A program made the position numbers and the translations under genes. The notes below the pieces were generated by a model that was not told the DNA's origin, searched no databases, and saw only the letters and a program-made list of their open reading frames with translations. This document shows, one piece after another, positions 1-8,526 of a stretch of DNA of 12,709 nucleotides. Each line of letters starts with the position of its first letter. The first letter of the stretch is position 1. The stretch comes from Bacteroidales bacterium (lineage in GTDB: Bacteria; Bacteroidota; Bacteroidia; Bacteroidales; UBA3663): NCBI GenBank assembly GCA_030526445.1, contig JAUNCV010000023.1, forward strand, positions 4,290 to 16,998, in the 5' to 3' direction.

Positions 1-1422
1 GCTTCGTTGGCTACTCTTTCGGGCATCCTCATGTCGGGCAGCTGGAGCCAAACCTCGAATGGTACCTATCTGCGCGAACTGCAGAACCGCTATGTGTCGG
101 TCTATGGCAATGCAGCTTATACTTTCGATGACAAATACACCGCCACTGCCAGCATCCGTTACGATAAGTCGAACCTCTGGGGCATCGACTCGAGCCAGAA
201 CAAGCCTATCTGGTCGCTTGGCGGCAGCTGGAACATGCATCGCGAAAGCTGGCTGAGCAATGTTGCTTGGCTCGATATGCTCAAGATGCGCGCCTCATAC
301 GGTATCGGCGGTAACGTGGCCAAGGATTCGGCTCCATACCTCACTGCCCACTATTATCCTAACTACAACGTGGGTGGCAACTATGGTCAGGTCGGCAGCC
401 GTCCTAATCCAGACTTGTCGTGGGAGAAGACCACAACCATCAACATTGGTTTCGACGTTGCTGTGTTCCATGGCCGTCTCAATGCCAGCATCGACTATTA
501 TAATAAGAAGGGCGAAAACCTCTTGGCCAACACCATGGGCGTGCCTACCGAGGGCTTCGGCTACAACACCTACAGCATCAACAATGGCGAGATGCTCAAC
601 CGCGGTGTTGAGCTCTCTCTTTCGGGCGATATCATCAAGACCAAAGACTGGACCTGGAGCGCCAACCTCCTCTTTGCTTACAACAAGAACGAGGTCACCT
701 ATGTCAATGTCAAGGCTCCATTCTATCTGCTGCAGCTCGACTATGCCAGTGCCTATCCTATTGTGGGCAACCCATACCACGCCATCTATGCCTACAAGTG
801 GGCTGGCTTGAGCGAAGAGGGCTTGCCACAGGTCTATGATGCCAAGGGCAATGCTGTGACTTACAATCCCGCCGATTTTGACGCCATCGAGTATGCCGGC
901 ACTACCACGCCTAAGTACTCTGGCTCGTTTGGCACTTCGCTTCGCTACAAGAACTGGAGTCTCTCGGCTCTCTTTGTCTATGCAGGTGGCCATAAGATGC
1001 GCAATTATTTCCTCCCTATGTTGAGCAACAGTTACAACTATGCCACCTGGAGCTACGAGCCATCTATCTGGGCTGGCATCAATGCCGACATCAAGAACCG
1101 CTGGATGCAGCCTGGCGACGAGCAGCACACCAGCATTCCTCGCCTCCTTTTTGCCGACGATCCGCTCTTCTCGTCCGATCTCTATGACATCTACAACTAT
1201 GCCGATGTCAATGTTCTTTCGGCCAGCAATGTTCGAATCAAGAATATTTCGCTCTCATACACCTTGCCAGCCAATGTGCTCAAGAAGTGCATGATCAAGG
1301 GTGCTCGTTTCAATATGAACATTGAGAATCTTGCCACCATGGCCAGCAATAAAACTGCCAAATATCTCATGGGCGGCTACGAAAAGCCAAACTTCGTGTG
1401 GGGCATCAATCTCGATTTCTAA
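1..1422 (+). CDS. SusC-type TonB-dependent outer-membrane transporter, C-terminal part
   Basis: The frame is open from base 1, so the gene starts left of the window; about 473 C-terminal residues are present and the N-terminal plug and TonB box are not visible. The visible protein has the alternating aromatic/polar strands of an outer-membrane beta-barrel. It includes stretches typical of SusC/RagA C-termini, such as SWEKTTTINIGFD, and it ends NFVWGINLDF with a terminal Phe, as usual for barrels folded by the BAM machinery. The family imports oligosaccharides or peptides across the outer membrane, powered by TonB-ExbBD, with the SusD partner acting as a lid. The susD gene begins 20 nt downstream, which supports both the assignment and co-transcription. 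The substrate cannot be told from this part. A TTG at base 7 is an internal Leu codon, not a start. Confidence 0.93.
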   Translation, partial: ASLATLSGILMSGSWSQTSNGTYLRELQNRYVSVYGNAAYTFDDKYTATASIRYDKSNLWGIDSSQNKPIWSLGGSWNMHRESWLSNVAWLDMLKMRASYGIGGNVAKDSAPYLTAHYYPNYNVGGNYGQVGSRPNPDLSWEKTTTINIGFDVAVFHGRLNASIDYYNKKGENLLANTMGVPTEGFGYNTYSINNGEMLNRGVELSLSGDIIKTKDWTWSANLLFAYNKNEVTYVNVKAPFYLLQLDYASAYPIVGNPYHAIYAYKWAGLSEEGLPQVYDAKGNAVTYNPADFDAIEYAGTTTPKYSGSFGTSLRYKNWSLSALFVYAGGHKMRNYFLPMLSNSYNYATWSYEPSIWAGINADIKNRWMQPGDEQHTSIPRLLFADDPLFSSDLYDIYNYADVNVLSASNVRIKNISLSYTLPANVLKKCMIKGARFNMNIENLATMASNKTAKYLMGGYEKPNFVWGINLDF

Positions 1423-1442
1423 TATAAAACCGACAAAGACTT

Positions 1443-2855
1443 ATGACTATTCATACAAAACATCTCTTTGCAACAGGCTTGTTGGCCATGGGTTTGGCCT
1501 TCACCTCGTGCGATGATTTCTTGAGCGATGTGCCTAAGGGTCAGAAGATTCCCGAGAGCTATGCCGATTTCGAGGCCTTCCTTCGTGCCGAATATGGCAA
1601 CCATCGTCTCGACCCGGGCCAGGCCGTTATTCTCGACAACGATCGCTATGTCACCAACTCCTACATGAACTACTACCCACTCTGGGCAGCCAACTTCATC
1701 TGGGACGAGACGGCCGACCGCATAGCCCTCAATAAGAGCGACGAAACTACCTACTATGCCACCTATCAGGGCATCTCTTCGTTCAATCTCATCATCGAGC
1801 ATGGCCCTTCGCTCACCCAGTGCACCGAGGCGCAGCGCGATGAGCTCGTAGCACAGGCCCGCGTTTTGCGCGCCATGAACTACTTCCATCTCGTCAACTA
1901 CTATGCCGACACCTATGAGGCTGCCACCGCTTCACTGAAGGGCGGCGTGCCTGTCATCACCAGTGCCAATGTGGGTGCCGCCTACACACAGCCATCGGTT
2001 CAGGAGGTTTATGATTTCATGCTCAAAGACCTCACCGAGTCATACAATGCCTTGCCAGTCCAGGCTGCCACTATGCTTCATCCAAACAAGGCTGTGGCCG
2101 ATGCCATGCTGGCGCGTGTCTATCTCATGATGGGCAACTACAACGACGCTCTCAAGCATGCCAATCAGGCTCTTGCTTTCAATGATGCGCTTTACGACTG
2201 GACTGCTCTTTATGCCCAGATGGAGGAGCTCGTTCTTGATCCTGCCAACTACACCGCCATCACTGCTCCCAATGGTTTCGACTATTGTGAGAACTATAAC
2301 TTCCGCCATGGCTCGTCGAGCAACAGTTCTACCATCACCCACATTCCGCTCCACCGCGCTGCCGATTTCGAGGAGGGCGATGCCCGTTACCTCCTTCAGT
2401 GGAAGTACTACAATGCTGGTGCTGAGCAGTATATGCGTGGCATGACCCGTGGCTTCCACAACCAGGGCGGCATGCTCACTGTCGAGGCTTGGCTCATCAA
2501 GGCCGAATGTCTGGCTCGAACCGGCAAGGTGACCGAAGCCATGGATTGCCTCAATCGTGTGCGCGAAACCCGTATCCTCGAGGAATACTATCAGCCACTC
2601 ACAGCTGCCACCGAGGCCGAGGCCCTTCCGCTCATCATTCGCACCAAGCGCAACGAGCTCATTCTCACCATGGTGCCTTTCTGCGATGCGCGTCGCCTCA
2701 ATGCTGAGGGTAAATATCCTGTCACATTCTCGAAGGAGTATAATGGCCAGCGCATTTCCCTCTCGGCCAAGTCGCATCTCTGGACCTTCCCATTCCCACA
2801 GGGCGCTCTCGAGAACAAGGGCAATGGCAACATTGTGCAAAACGTAGAAAAATAA
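1443..2855 (+). CDS. SusD/RagB-family nutrient-binding outer-membrane lipoprotein
   Basis: The 470-residue protein begins with a lipoprotein signal peptide whose lipobox, AFTSC, puts the lipidated Cys at residue 23, followed by Asp-Asp as expected for surface export in Bacteroidetes. The CDDFLSDVPKG start is characteristic of SusD/RagB proteins. The middle is alpha-helical and TPR-like (for example the helix around ADAMLARVYLMMGNYNDALK), and the C-terminal part carries the typical IRTKRNELIL and DARRLN segments. SusD proteins cap the SusC barrel and bind the incoming glycan or peptide. The ATG at 1443 gives a proper signal peptide and lies 20 nt after susC. At 470 residues it is somewhat short for the family, often nearer 500-600. 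Nothing indicates the ligand. No carbohydrate-active enzyme is in the window, so a non-glycan substrate such as peptide is possible. Confidence 0.94.
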   Translation: MTIHTKHLFATGLLAMGLAFTSCDDFLSDVPKGQKIPESYADFEAFLRAEYGNHRLDPGQAVILDNDRYVTNSYMNYYPLWAANFIWDETADRIALNKSDETTYYATYQGISSFNLIIEHGPSLTQCTEAQRDELVAQARVLRAMNYFHLVNYYADTYEAATASLKGGVPVITSANVGAAYTQPSVQEVYDFMLKDLTESYNALPVQAATMLHPNKAVADAMLARVYLMMGNYNDALKHANQALAFNDALYDWTALYAQMEELVLDPANYTAITAPNGFDYCENYNFRHGSSSNSSTITHIPLHRAADFEEGDARYLLQWKYYNAGAEQYMRGMTRGFHNQGGMLTVEAWLIKAECLARTGKVTEAMDCLNRVRETRILEEYYQPLTAATEAEALPLIIRTKRNELILTMVPFCDARRLNAEGKYPVTFSKEYNGQRISLSAKSHLWTFPFPQGALENKGNGNIVQNVEK

Positions 2856-2901
2856 GTTTTTTTTCAAAATAACAGATTCAACTTCATACAGACTAGATTT
2901 T

Positions 2902-2909
2902 TAATTTTG
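2902..2909 (+). promoter_or_regulatory. Possible Bacteroidetes -7 element before the TlpA gene
   Basis: TAATTTTG matches the Bacteroidetes sigma-ABfr -7 consensus TAnnTTTG exactly, in the AT-rich 58-nt gap after susD. It ends only 4 nt before the ATG at 2914 and no good TTTG -33 element lies about 20 nt upstream. It is therefore either a chance match or a promoter giving an almost leaderless mRNA. Confidence 0.3.
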
Positions 2910-2913
2910 TTTT

Positions 2914-4038
2914 ATGTATCATTTTTTCCAAAAACACATCAGCCTGTTTGCAGCCAGCGTGATGCTGGCTGCCTGCAGCACTTCTCCCAAAGGCAATCCT
3001 GAGGGCGTAGTGCTCAATCTTGACATTGCAGGCCTTCCCGAAAACACTCAGTTGCAGATTTCTCTTGGCTCAACTCAGCAGCCCGAAGAGGCTATCCAGA
3101 CCGTCACTCTTGTGGGTGGCAAAGCGCAGTTCTCTTTCCCTGCCGATGGCCCTCGCATCTACGAGGTTGGCGTTCCAAATACCTACGGCTACATGCAGGT
3201 AGTGCTCGATAAGGGCAATGTTGCCACACTTTCGGCCACTGCTGCCGACAATACCCGCGAGGATCAGAACAAGACCATGTTCGAATATAGTAACCAGCAG
3301 GTCACCGGCACCTCTTTGCAGGACGAATATCTCCGCCGTCGCGTGGATCGCGAAGTGTTCAACCAGCGCTACGATGCCATGTGGAAGATTGCCGACAAAG
3401 ACTCGTTCGAGGTGGCTCAGAAGCAGTTCTTCACCGATGTTGAGAACACCTACAAGGCTTGTTTCAAGGCCAATGCCGACTCTTGGTGGGGCCCAATGTT
3501 CATTCTCAACACTTACACCTATATCTCTTCACAAAACGAGGCCGACTACAACCTCCTCAGCGAAGAGGCCAAGCAGAGCTTCTATGGCAAGATTCTGCAC
3601 GACAAGATTTGGCCACCAAGTGTTGTGGGTGCCGATGTCCCTGACTTCACTTTCACCAATCATGCCGATGGCCGTCAGACCTCGCTCTACCAGTGTCTCG
3701 AGGGCAAGAAATATCTGCTCATCGACTTCTGGGCATCTTGGTGCAAGCCTTGCCGCCGCGAGATTCCTAACATCATGGAGCAGTATAAGAAGTATGCCGA
3801 CAAGGGCTTCGAGGTAGTCAGCATTTCGGCCGATACCAATCAGAAGGCTTGGCTCAAGGCGCTCGACGACGAGAAGCTCCCTTGGTACAATGACATTGAC
3901 GGCGCACAGGGCATCGCCAACAAGTATAAAGTTACTTATTATCCAACCATTTACCTCATCGACGCCAACCACAAAGTGGTGGCTAAGGATATCAAGGGGG
4001 AGGAGTTGGCTGCCAAGTTGGCCGAACTTTTTAAGTAA
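2914..4038 (+). CDS. TlpA/thioredoxin-like disulfide reductase lipoprotein
   Basis: This 374-residue protein has a lipoprotein signal ending LAAC, with lipidated Cys21. An N-terminal beta-rich region (about 28-130) resembles the DUF4369-type domain found before TlpA modules in Bacteroidetes. A helical linker follows, then a thioredoxin fold at about 235-374. The thioredoxin part has FWASWCKPCR with active-site Cys277 and Cys280, and the cis-proline loop YYPT with Pro344. TlpA proteins are membrane-anchored periplasmic thiol oxidoreductases, usually reducing target disulfides with electrons from DsbD or CcdA. A dsbD gene lies two genes downstream, a plausible electron donor (inference). The gene follows susD by 58 nt and may be read through from it. 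The ATG at 2914 is chosen because it gives a complete signal peptide; the next Met (residue 17) falls inside it. The substrate is unknown. Confidence 0.9.
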   Translation: MYHFFQKHISLFAASVMLAACSTSPKGNPEGVVLNLDIAGLPENTQLQISLGSTQQPEEAIQTVTLVGGKAQFSFPADGPRIYEVGVPNTYGYMQVVLDKGNVATLSATAADNTREDQNKTMFEYSNQQVTGTSLQDEYLRRRVDREVFNQRYDAMWKIADKDSFEVAQKQFFTDVENTYKACFKANADSWWGPMFILNTYTYISSQNEADYNLLSEEAKQSFYGKILHDKIWPPSVVGADVPDFTFTNHADGRQTSLYQCLEGKKYLLIDFWASWCKPCRREIPNIMEQYKKYADKGFEVVSISADTNQKAWLKALDDEKLPWYNDIDGAQGIANKYKVTYYPTIYLIDANHKVVAKDIKGEELAAKLAELFK

Positions 4039-4047
4039 TCTGGTGTT

Positions 4048-5025
4048 ATGTGGCTGAAAAGTCGTTATTGGCAAATGGTTAAAGAGTTCGGAGGCATTCT
4101 CGTAGGTAGCATTATCTGCGCCCTTGCCTTCGTGCTCTTTATCAATCCCTACAAGTTGGTTCCGGGCGGTGTCTTTGGCATCTGCATCATCCTCCACCAC
4201 TTGTATCCTTCTGTTCAGGTGGGCACTTTCGGCTATATTCTCGAGGTCCCCATTCTTATTCTTTCGGCTGTGTGTCTTGGGTCGAAGGTGGGAGTTCGCA
4301 CGCTGATTGCTTCCTATGCGGTTCCGTTCTTCATGAATCTTTTCTCTTCGTGGTTCTATCCAACGGTCGAAGCACTTGAGGCGCTCGATCCTGCACAGCT
4401 GCTCGATGGCCGCATTGACCTCTCTAACGACAAGATTCTGGCCTGCCTCCTTGGCCCTATGCTCATGGGCATTGGCACTGTTCTCATCATCAAGGGCAAA
4501 GCCTCTTCGGGCGGCAGTGATGTCATAGCCATGATCATTTCGCGCTATGTTCGCACCAAGTTCTCTTCGGCTCTTCTCATGGTCGATGGTTGCGTGGTGC
4601 TGGCCGGTTTGCTGGTCATTGGCTTGGGCATTGGTTCCAGTCAGGAGTCTTCGGGCTCTTGGGTGCTTTCCATCTATTCGCTGCTCTGCATCTATGTGGC
4701 CTCTCGCACGGTTTCATATATGATGACTGGTTCTAAGAACGACAAGATCATGTTCATCATCACCCCGAAGCAAACCAGCCGTCTTCGTCATTTTATTCTC
4801 CACGACCTTGACCGCACTGCCACCTGCCTCCCTTGTTCGGGCCTCTACAAAGAGGAAGATAAGCAGATGCTCATGCTGGTCATTCATCAGAAAGAGGTCG
4901 ATTATGTTACCACGCGCATCAAGAACTTTTGTCCCGAAACTTTCATCGTTGTGTCCGATGCTTATGATGCCTATGGTGAGCGATGGCGTAAACTTCCCGA
5001 GCCAAATGAACTCGTAATGCGCTGA
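4048..5025 (+). CDS. YitT-family integral membrane protein
   Basis: The 325-residue protein has an N-terminal multi-pass membrane part with hydrophobic segments near 13-32, 41-56, 60-79, 83-103, 130-148, 174-196 and 205-222. A soluble C-terminal domain (about 230-305) follows. This is the layout of YitT proteins: a DUF161 membrane repeat plus a C-terminal DUF2179. Family-typical stretches are visible: INPYKLVPGGVFGI near 32-45 and the Gly-Gly-Ser-Asp segment (GGSDVIA, 155-161), close to the usual GGTD. The family is widespread and sits in the inner membrane; its biochemical role and substrate are not settled, so none is assigned. Only 9 nt separate it from the preceding TlpA-like gene, indicating co-transcription. 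The ORF starts at ATG 4048 and ends in TGA at 5025. Confidence 0.9.
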   Translation: MWLKSRYWQMVKEFGGILVGSIICALAFVLFINPYKLVPGGVFGICIILHHLYPSVQVGTFGYILEVPILILSAVCLGSKVGVRTLIASYAVPFFMNLFSSWFYPTVEALEALDPAQLLDGRIDLSNDKILACLLGPMLMGIGTVLIIKGKASSGGSDVIAMIISRYVRTKFSSALLMVDGCVVLAGLLVIGLGIGSSQESSGSWVLSIYSLLCIYVASRTVSYMMTGSKNDKIMFIITPKQTSRLRHFILHDLDRTATCLPCSGLYKEEDKQMLMLVIHQKEVDYVTTRIKNFCPETFIVVSDAYDAYGERWRKLPEPNELVMR

Positions 5026-5063
5026 TTTTTGCCCGAAAACTTTTAGTTTTCACTAAAAAAGCG

Positions 5064-5071
5064 TATATTTG
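5064..5071 (+). promoter_or_regulatory. Predicted -7 promoter element for dsbD-cyuA
   Basis: TATATTTG is an exact match to the Bacteroidetes -7 consensus TAnnTTTG, within the 130-nt gap between yitT and dsbD. A -33 element is poor: the region 5041-5050 is TTTTAGTTTT. Transcription from here would leave a leader of roughly 75-80 nt before the ATG at 5156. The same gap contains a second copy of AGCGTATAT (5060-5068 and 5113-5121) and an AT-only 7-bp hairpin at 5041-5058, without a T-tract. Confidence 0.5.
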
Positions 5072-5155
5072 CCCCGATTTTTGCAAAAAAAATGGCCCGA
5101 ATTCTGTTTTCGAGCGTATATAGATTGAATAAAATTAATCCATAATAAGTAACTG

Positions 5156-7108
5156 ATGAAAAAACTTTTTTCAATCCTTGCAGCTTTCGTCTGCACCTTT
5201 ACTTTGGCTGTTGCGCAGATTGTGAATCCTGTGCAGTGGTCGAATGCGTGTAAGGTTGAGGGCGAGACTCTCACCGTGACCTATACCGCCAGCATCAAGG
5301 ATGGTTTCCATCTTTATGCGCTCGAGTTGCCTGAGGGCGGACCTCAGCAAACTGAGTTCATCTACGAAACTCTCACCGGTGTTACTCCTGTGGGCGAACC
5401 AAAAGTGGTTCAGGGCAAGCTCATCACCGAGTTCGATCCTAACTTCGAGATGGAGTTGGGCTTCTATGAAGAGAAGCTCGCCGTCTCGCAGTCGTTCCAG
5501 ATCACTGCTTCCGATTGGGCCATCGAGGGCTACGGCTACTTCATGTCGTGCAGTGGCGAGATGTGCACTCCGCCTACCCGCTATGAGTTCTCGCTTGGTT
5601 CAGCCAATGCCGCAGCTGCCCCTGTTGCTGCTCCTGTTGCTACCGAAGCACCAGCTGGCAAGAGTGCGCTCTGGACACCCGTCATCGCCGAGCTCAATGC
5701 CTTTGGCAATGGTGAGGGCGACCTTTCGGGCGCTTCACACTCATGGTGGTACATTCTCATTGCCGGCTTCCTTGCTGGTCTCATTGCGTTGGTTACCCCA
5801 TGCGTTTGGCCAATGATCCCTATGACCGTGAGCTTCTTCCTCAAGCGCACCAAGGATCGCAAGAAGTCCTTGTGCGATGCCTACACCTATGGTCTTGCCA
5901 TCATTGTTATCTATGTGGGTCTGGGTCTTGCTGTTACCGCCATTTTTGGTGCCTCAGCACTCAACTCTTTGGCTACCAATGCAGTGTTCAACATCATTTT
6001 CTTCCTCCTGCTCGTAGTCTTCGGTTTCAGTTTCCTTGGCGGTTTCGAAATCGCTTTGCCAGCATCGTGGACCAGCAAGCTCGATGAGAAGGCCGATGCC
6101 ACTACCGGTCTCATCAGCATCTTCTTCATGGCCTTCACCCTTTGCTTGGTCAGCTTCTCATGCACGGGTCCAATCATTGGCACTCTTTTGGTCGAAGCAG
6201 CCACCTCGGGTTCTATGCTTTATCCAGCCATTGGCATGTTTGGCTTTGCCCTTGCGCTTTCGTTGCCATTCACCCTGTTTGCTCTCTTCCCAAGCATGCT
6301 CAAGAGTATGCCAAAGAGCGGCGGCTGGCTCAATATGGTCAAGGTTGTGCTCGGTTTCTGCGAGCTGGCATTGGCCTTCAAGTTCCTCTCTGTGGCCGAT
6401 CTCGCTTACGGCTGGGGCATCCTTGATCGTGAGGTCTTCCTCTGCATCTGGATTGTTATTTTCTTCTTCCTCGGCCTTTATCTCCTTGGCTTCATCCGCT
6501 TGCCACACGACGATGACCCATCGCCATCCGATCGTGTTTCTGTCACCCGTCTCATGATGGCGCTCGTCTCAATGAGCTTTGCCGTTTACATGATTCCTGG
6601 TCTCTGGGGCGCACCTTGCAAGGCCATCTCCGCCTTCGCACCACCTATGAGCACTCAGGACTTCAAGCTCGGCGAACAGCAGATGAGCGTATATCACGAC
6701 TTCGAAGAGGGCATGGCCGCAGCCAAGCAGGCTGGCAAACCTGTGCTCATCGACTTCTCGGGCTATGGTTGCGTTAACTGCCGCAAGATGGAGGCTGCCG
6801 TCTGGAGTGCTCCTGAGGTGAAGCAGATCATCGAAAACGACTATGTTCTCATTGAGCTCATGGTCGATGACAAGACTGCCCTTGCTCAGCCAGAGGTTGT
6901 TACCGAAAATGGCCAGCAGGTCAAGCTCCGCACCATTGGCGACAAGTGGTCATACCTCCAGCGCGTCAAGTTTGGCGCCAACGCACAGCCATTCTATGTG
7001 TTGCTCAATGCTGAGGGCAAGCCGCTCAATGGCAGCTATTCATACGATGAAGATGTTGAGGCATATGTCAACTTCCTCAACAAGGGCATCGAAAACTTCA
7101 AGAAGTAA
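5156..7108 (+). CDS. dsbD: Thiol:disulfide interchange protein DsbD
   Basis: DsbD moves electrons from cytosolic thioredoxin across the inner membrane to periplasmic disulfide reductases. The 650-residue protein shows all three expected modules. After a signal peptide (cleavage near AVA20/Q21) comes the periplasmic alpha domain, to about 148, with redox pair Cys132 and Cys137 (CSGEMC). An Ala/Pro-rich linker spans about 149-170. The polytopic beta domain, about 190-485, has the two essential membrane cysteines in TPCVWPMIP (Cys216) and FSCTGPIIG (Cys336). The C-terminal thioredoxin-like gamma domain has GYGCVNCRKME with Cys539 and Cys542. Length is close to the family norm and no key Cys is missing. 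The ATG at 5156 gives a clean signal peptide. It heads a probable two-gene unit with the cysteine desulfidase 19 nt downstream and may feed the TlpA-like lipoprotein upstream. Confidence 0.95.
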   Translation: MKKLFSILAAFVCTFTLAVAQIVNPVQWSNACKVEGETLTVTYTASIKDGFHLYALELPEGGPQQTEFIYETLTGVTPVGEPKVVQGKLITEFDPNFEMELGFYEEKLAVSQSFQITASDWAIEGYGYFMSCSGEMCTPPTRYEFSLGSANAAAAPVAAPVATEAPAGKSALWTPVIAELNAFGNGEGDLSGASHSWWYILIAGFLAGLIALVTPCVWPMIPMTVSFFLKRTKDRKKSLCDAYTYGLAIIVIYVGLGLAVTAIFGASALNSLATNAVFNIIFFLLLVVFGFSFLGGFEIALPASWTSKLDEKADATTGLISIFFMAFTLCLVSFSCTGPIIGTLLVEAATSGSMLYPAIGMFGFALALSLPFTLFALFPSMLKSMPKSGGWLNMVKVVLGFCELALAFKFLSVADLAYGWGILDREVFLCIWIVIFFFLGLYLLGFIRLPHDDDPSPSDRVSVTRLMMALVSMSFAVYMIPGLWGAPCKAISAFAPPMSTQDFKLGEQQMSVYHDFEEGMAAAKQAGKPVLIDFSGYGCVNCRKMEAAVWSAPEVKQIIENDYVLIELMVDDKTALAQPEVVTENGQQVKLRTIGDKWSYLQRVKFGANAQPFYVLLNAEGKPLNGSYSYDEDVEAYVNFLNKGIENFKK

Positions 7109-7127
7109 TTCTTAAAACTTTTCGCTT

Positions 7128-8420
7128 ATGTTAGAGAAACTGCAGCGTGAGCAGATCATTGCTCTCATGAAGCAGGAAGTTGTTCCGGCCATGGGTTGTA
7201 CCGAGCCCATGGCGGTCTCTCTCTGCGTTGCCAAAGCCACCGAGGTTCTCGGCTGCCGTCCGGCGCGCATCGAGGCCCTGCTCAGTGCCAATATTCTGAA
7301 AAATGCCATGGGTGTGGGCATTCCCGGCACCGGCATGGTGGGTCTGCCCATTGCCATTGCCTTGGGCGCACTCATTGGCAAGAGCGAATATGGTCTTGAG
7401 GTGTTGCGCGATGTCAATGACACTGCCGTTCAGGCCGGTCGCTGGTATATTGGCGAAAACCGCATCAGCATTGGTCTCAAAGAGGGCATCACCGAAAAAC
7501 TCTACATTGAGGTAACCGTTCGCACCCAGCAGGGCGAGAGCGCTACCGCCATCATTGCGCACGATCACACCCACTTCATTCGTGTTGAGAAGAATGGTGA
7601 GATTTTGCTCGATGCTCCACTTTCGGCCGACAGTGAGCACGAGAGTGAAGAGGCTTGTCCGCTCACCCTTCGCACCGTCTATGAGTTTGCCACCACTTCG
7701 CCGCTCGAAGAGCTCGAGTTCATCAAAGAGGCTCGTCGCCTCAACGAAGAGGCTTCGCGCCAGGCGCTCAAGGGCAATTATGGTCACGCTTTGGGCAAGA
7801 CACTTTCGCGCCCGTTGGGCAAAGGCATCATGGGCGAGAGCATCTTCAGCCACATACTTTCGGCCACCTCATCGGCTTGCGATGCCCGCATGGCCGGCGC
7901 TCCCATTCCTGTCATGAGCAATTCGGGTTCGGGCAATCAGGGCATTTCGTGCACCATGCCAGTCGTGGTGTTTGCCGAAGAGAACCACAACACTGACGAA
8001 GAGCTCACCCGCGCCCTCGTTCTCTCGCACCTCACCGCCATCTATATCAAGCAGTCGCTCGGCAAGCTTTCTGCGCTTTGTGGTTGCGTGGTGGCCTCAA
8101 CCGGCTCATCGTGCGGCATCACTTACCTCATGGGTGGCAATTACAACCAGGTGGCCTATTCGGTCAAGAACATGATTGCCAACCTCGCCGGCATGGTGTG
8201 CGATGGTGCCAAGCCATCCTGCGCGCTCAAGGTTACCAGTGGCGTTTCCACCGCCGTACTTTCGGCCATGCTCGCCATTCAGAACCGCTTTGTCACCAGC
8301 GTTGAGGGCTTGATCGAAGACGATGTTGACCGCTGCATCCACAACCTCACCCGCATTGGTCACGATGGCATGAACGAGACCGACCGCATGGTGCTCGATA
8401 TCATGACCCACAAGCAGTAA
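7128..8420 (+). CDS. cyuA: L-cysteine desulfidase, CyuA/YhaM (UPF0597) family
   Basis: The 430-residue cytosolic protein matches the serine dehydratase-like cysteine desulfidase family (E. coli CyuA, formerly YhaM; methanogen CdsB), which breaks L-cysteine into pyruvate, ammonia and sulfide using a [4Fe-4S] cluster. The family signature GCTEP carries Cys24, the expected catalytic residue. Likely cluster cysteines are Cys318 (ALCGC), Cys358 and Cys365 (CDGAKPSC). The spacings of 40 and 7 residues agree with my recollection of the Methanocaldococcus enzyme's ligands. Other family features include the Gly-rich SNSGSGNQGI and the STGSSCGI stretch. There is no signal peptide. It follows dsbD by 19 nt and ends just before a strong terminator, so the two genes are probably co-transcribed. 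Activity on serine or other thiols is possible; a role in cysteine detoxification or use is inference from the family. Confidence 0.9.
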   Translation: MLEKLQREQIIALMKQEVVPAMGCTEPMAVSLCVAKATEVLGCRPARIEALLSANILKNAMGVGIPGTGMVGLPIAIALGALIGKSEYGLEVLRDVNDTAVQAGRWYIGENRISIGLKEGITEKLYIEVTVRTQQGESATAIIAHDHTHFIRVEKNGEILLDAPLSADSEHESEEACPLTLRTVYEFATTSPLEELEFIKEARRLNEEASRQALKGNYGHALGKTLSRPLGKGIMGESIFSHILSATSSACDARMAGAPIPVMSNSGSGNQGISCTMPVVVFAEENHNTDEELTRALVLSHLTAIYIKQSLGKLSALCGCVVASTGSSCGITYLMGGNYNQVAYSVKNMIANLAGMVCDGAKPSCALKVTSGVSTAVLSAMLAIQNRFVTSVEGLIEDDVDRCIHNLTRIGHDGMNETDRMVLDIMTHKQ

Positions 8421-8444
8421 GTTTCTCACATTCCTATATAAATT

Positions 8445-8489
8445 GTGCGCATTTAAGGCGAATTTTTCCCTTAGTTGCGCACTTTTTTT
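8445..8489 (+). terminator. Intrinsic terminator after cyuA
   Basis: An outer stem GTGCGCA (8445-8451) pairs perfectly with TGCGCAC (8476-8482). An inner stem TAAGG (8454-8458) pairs with CCTTA (8469-8473) across a short 2x2 internal loop. A run of seven T follows (8483-8489). It lies 24 nt after the cyuA stop and closes the dsbD-cyuA unit. Confidence 0.88.
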
Positions 8490-8526
8490 CACTTTTTTGC
8501 TCAAAATTGCATTTTTTTACCCCAAT

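Noticed and set aside
295..1128. 277-codon minus-strand open frame opposite susC
   Set aside because: It is antisense to a clear TonB-dependent transporter frame, with no family signature or promoter.
2847..2865. GAAAAA...TTTTTTTTC after susD as a terminator
   Set aside because: The stem is nearly all A-T pairs and consumes the T-run itself, so no terminator can be claimed; read-through into the TlpA-like gene remains possible.
2040..2867. 275-codon minus-strand open frame opposite susD
   Set aside because: The plus-strand SusD frame has a lipobox and family motifs; the antisense product resembles no known family.
5041..5058. Hairpin TTTTAGT/ACTAAAA after yitT as a terminator
   Set aside because: The 7-bp stem is made almost only of A-T pairs and is followed by AAGCG rather than a T-tract; it also overlaps the predicted dsbD promoter.
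7131..7853. 240-codon minus-strand open frame opposite cyuA
   Set aside because: It is a composition shadow of the cysteine desulfidase gene, whose conserved cysteines are all in the plus-strand frame.
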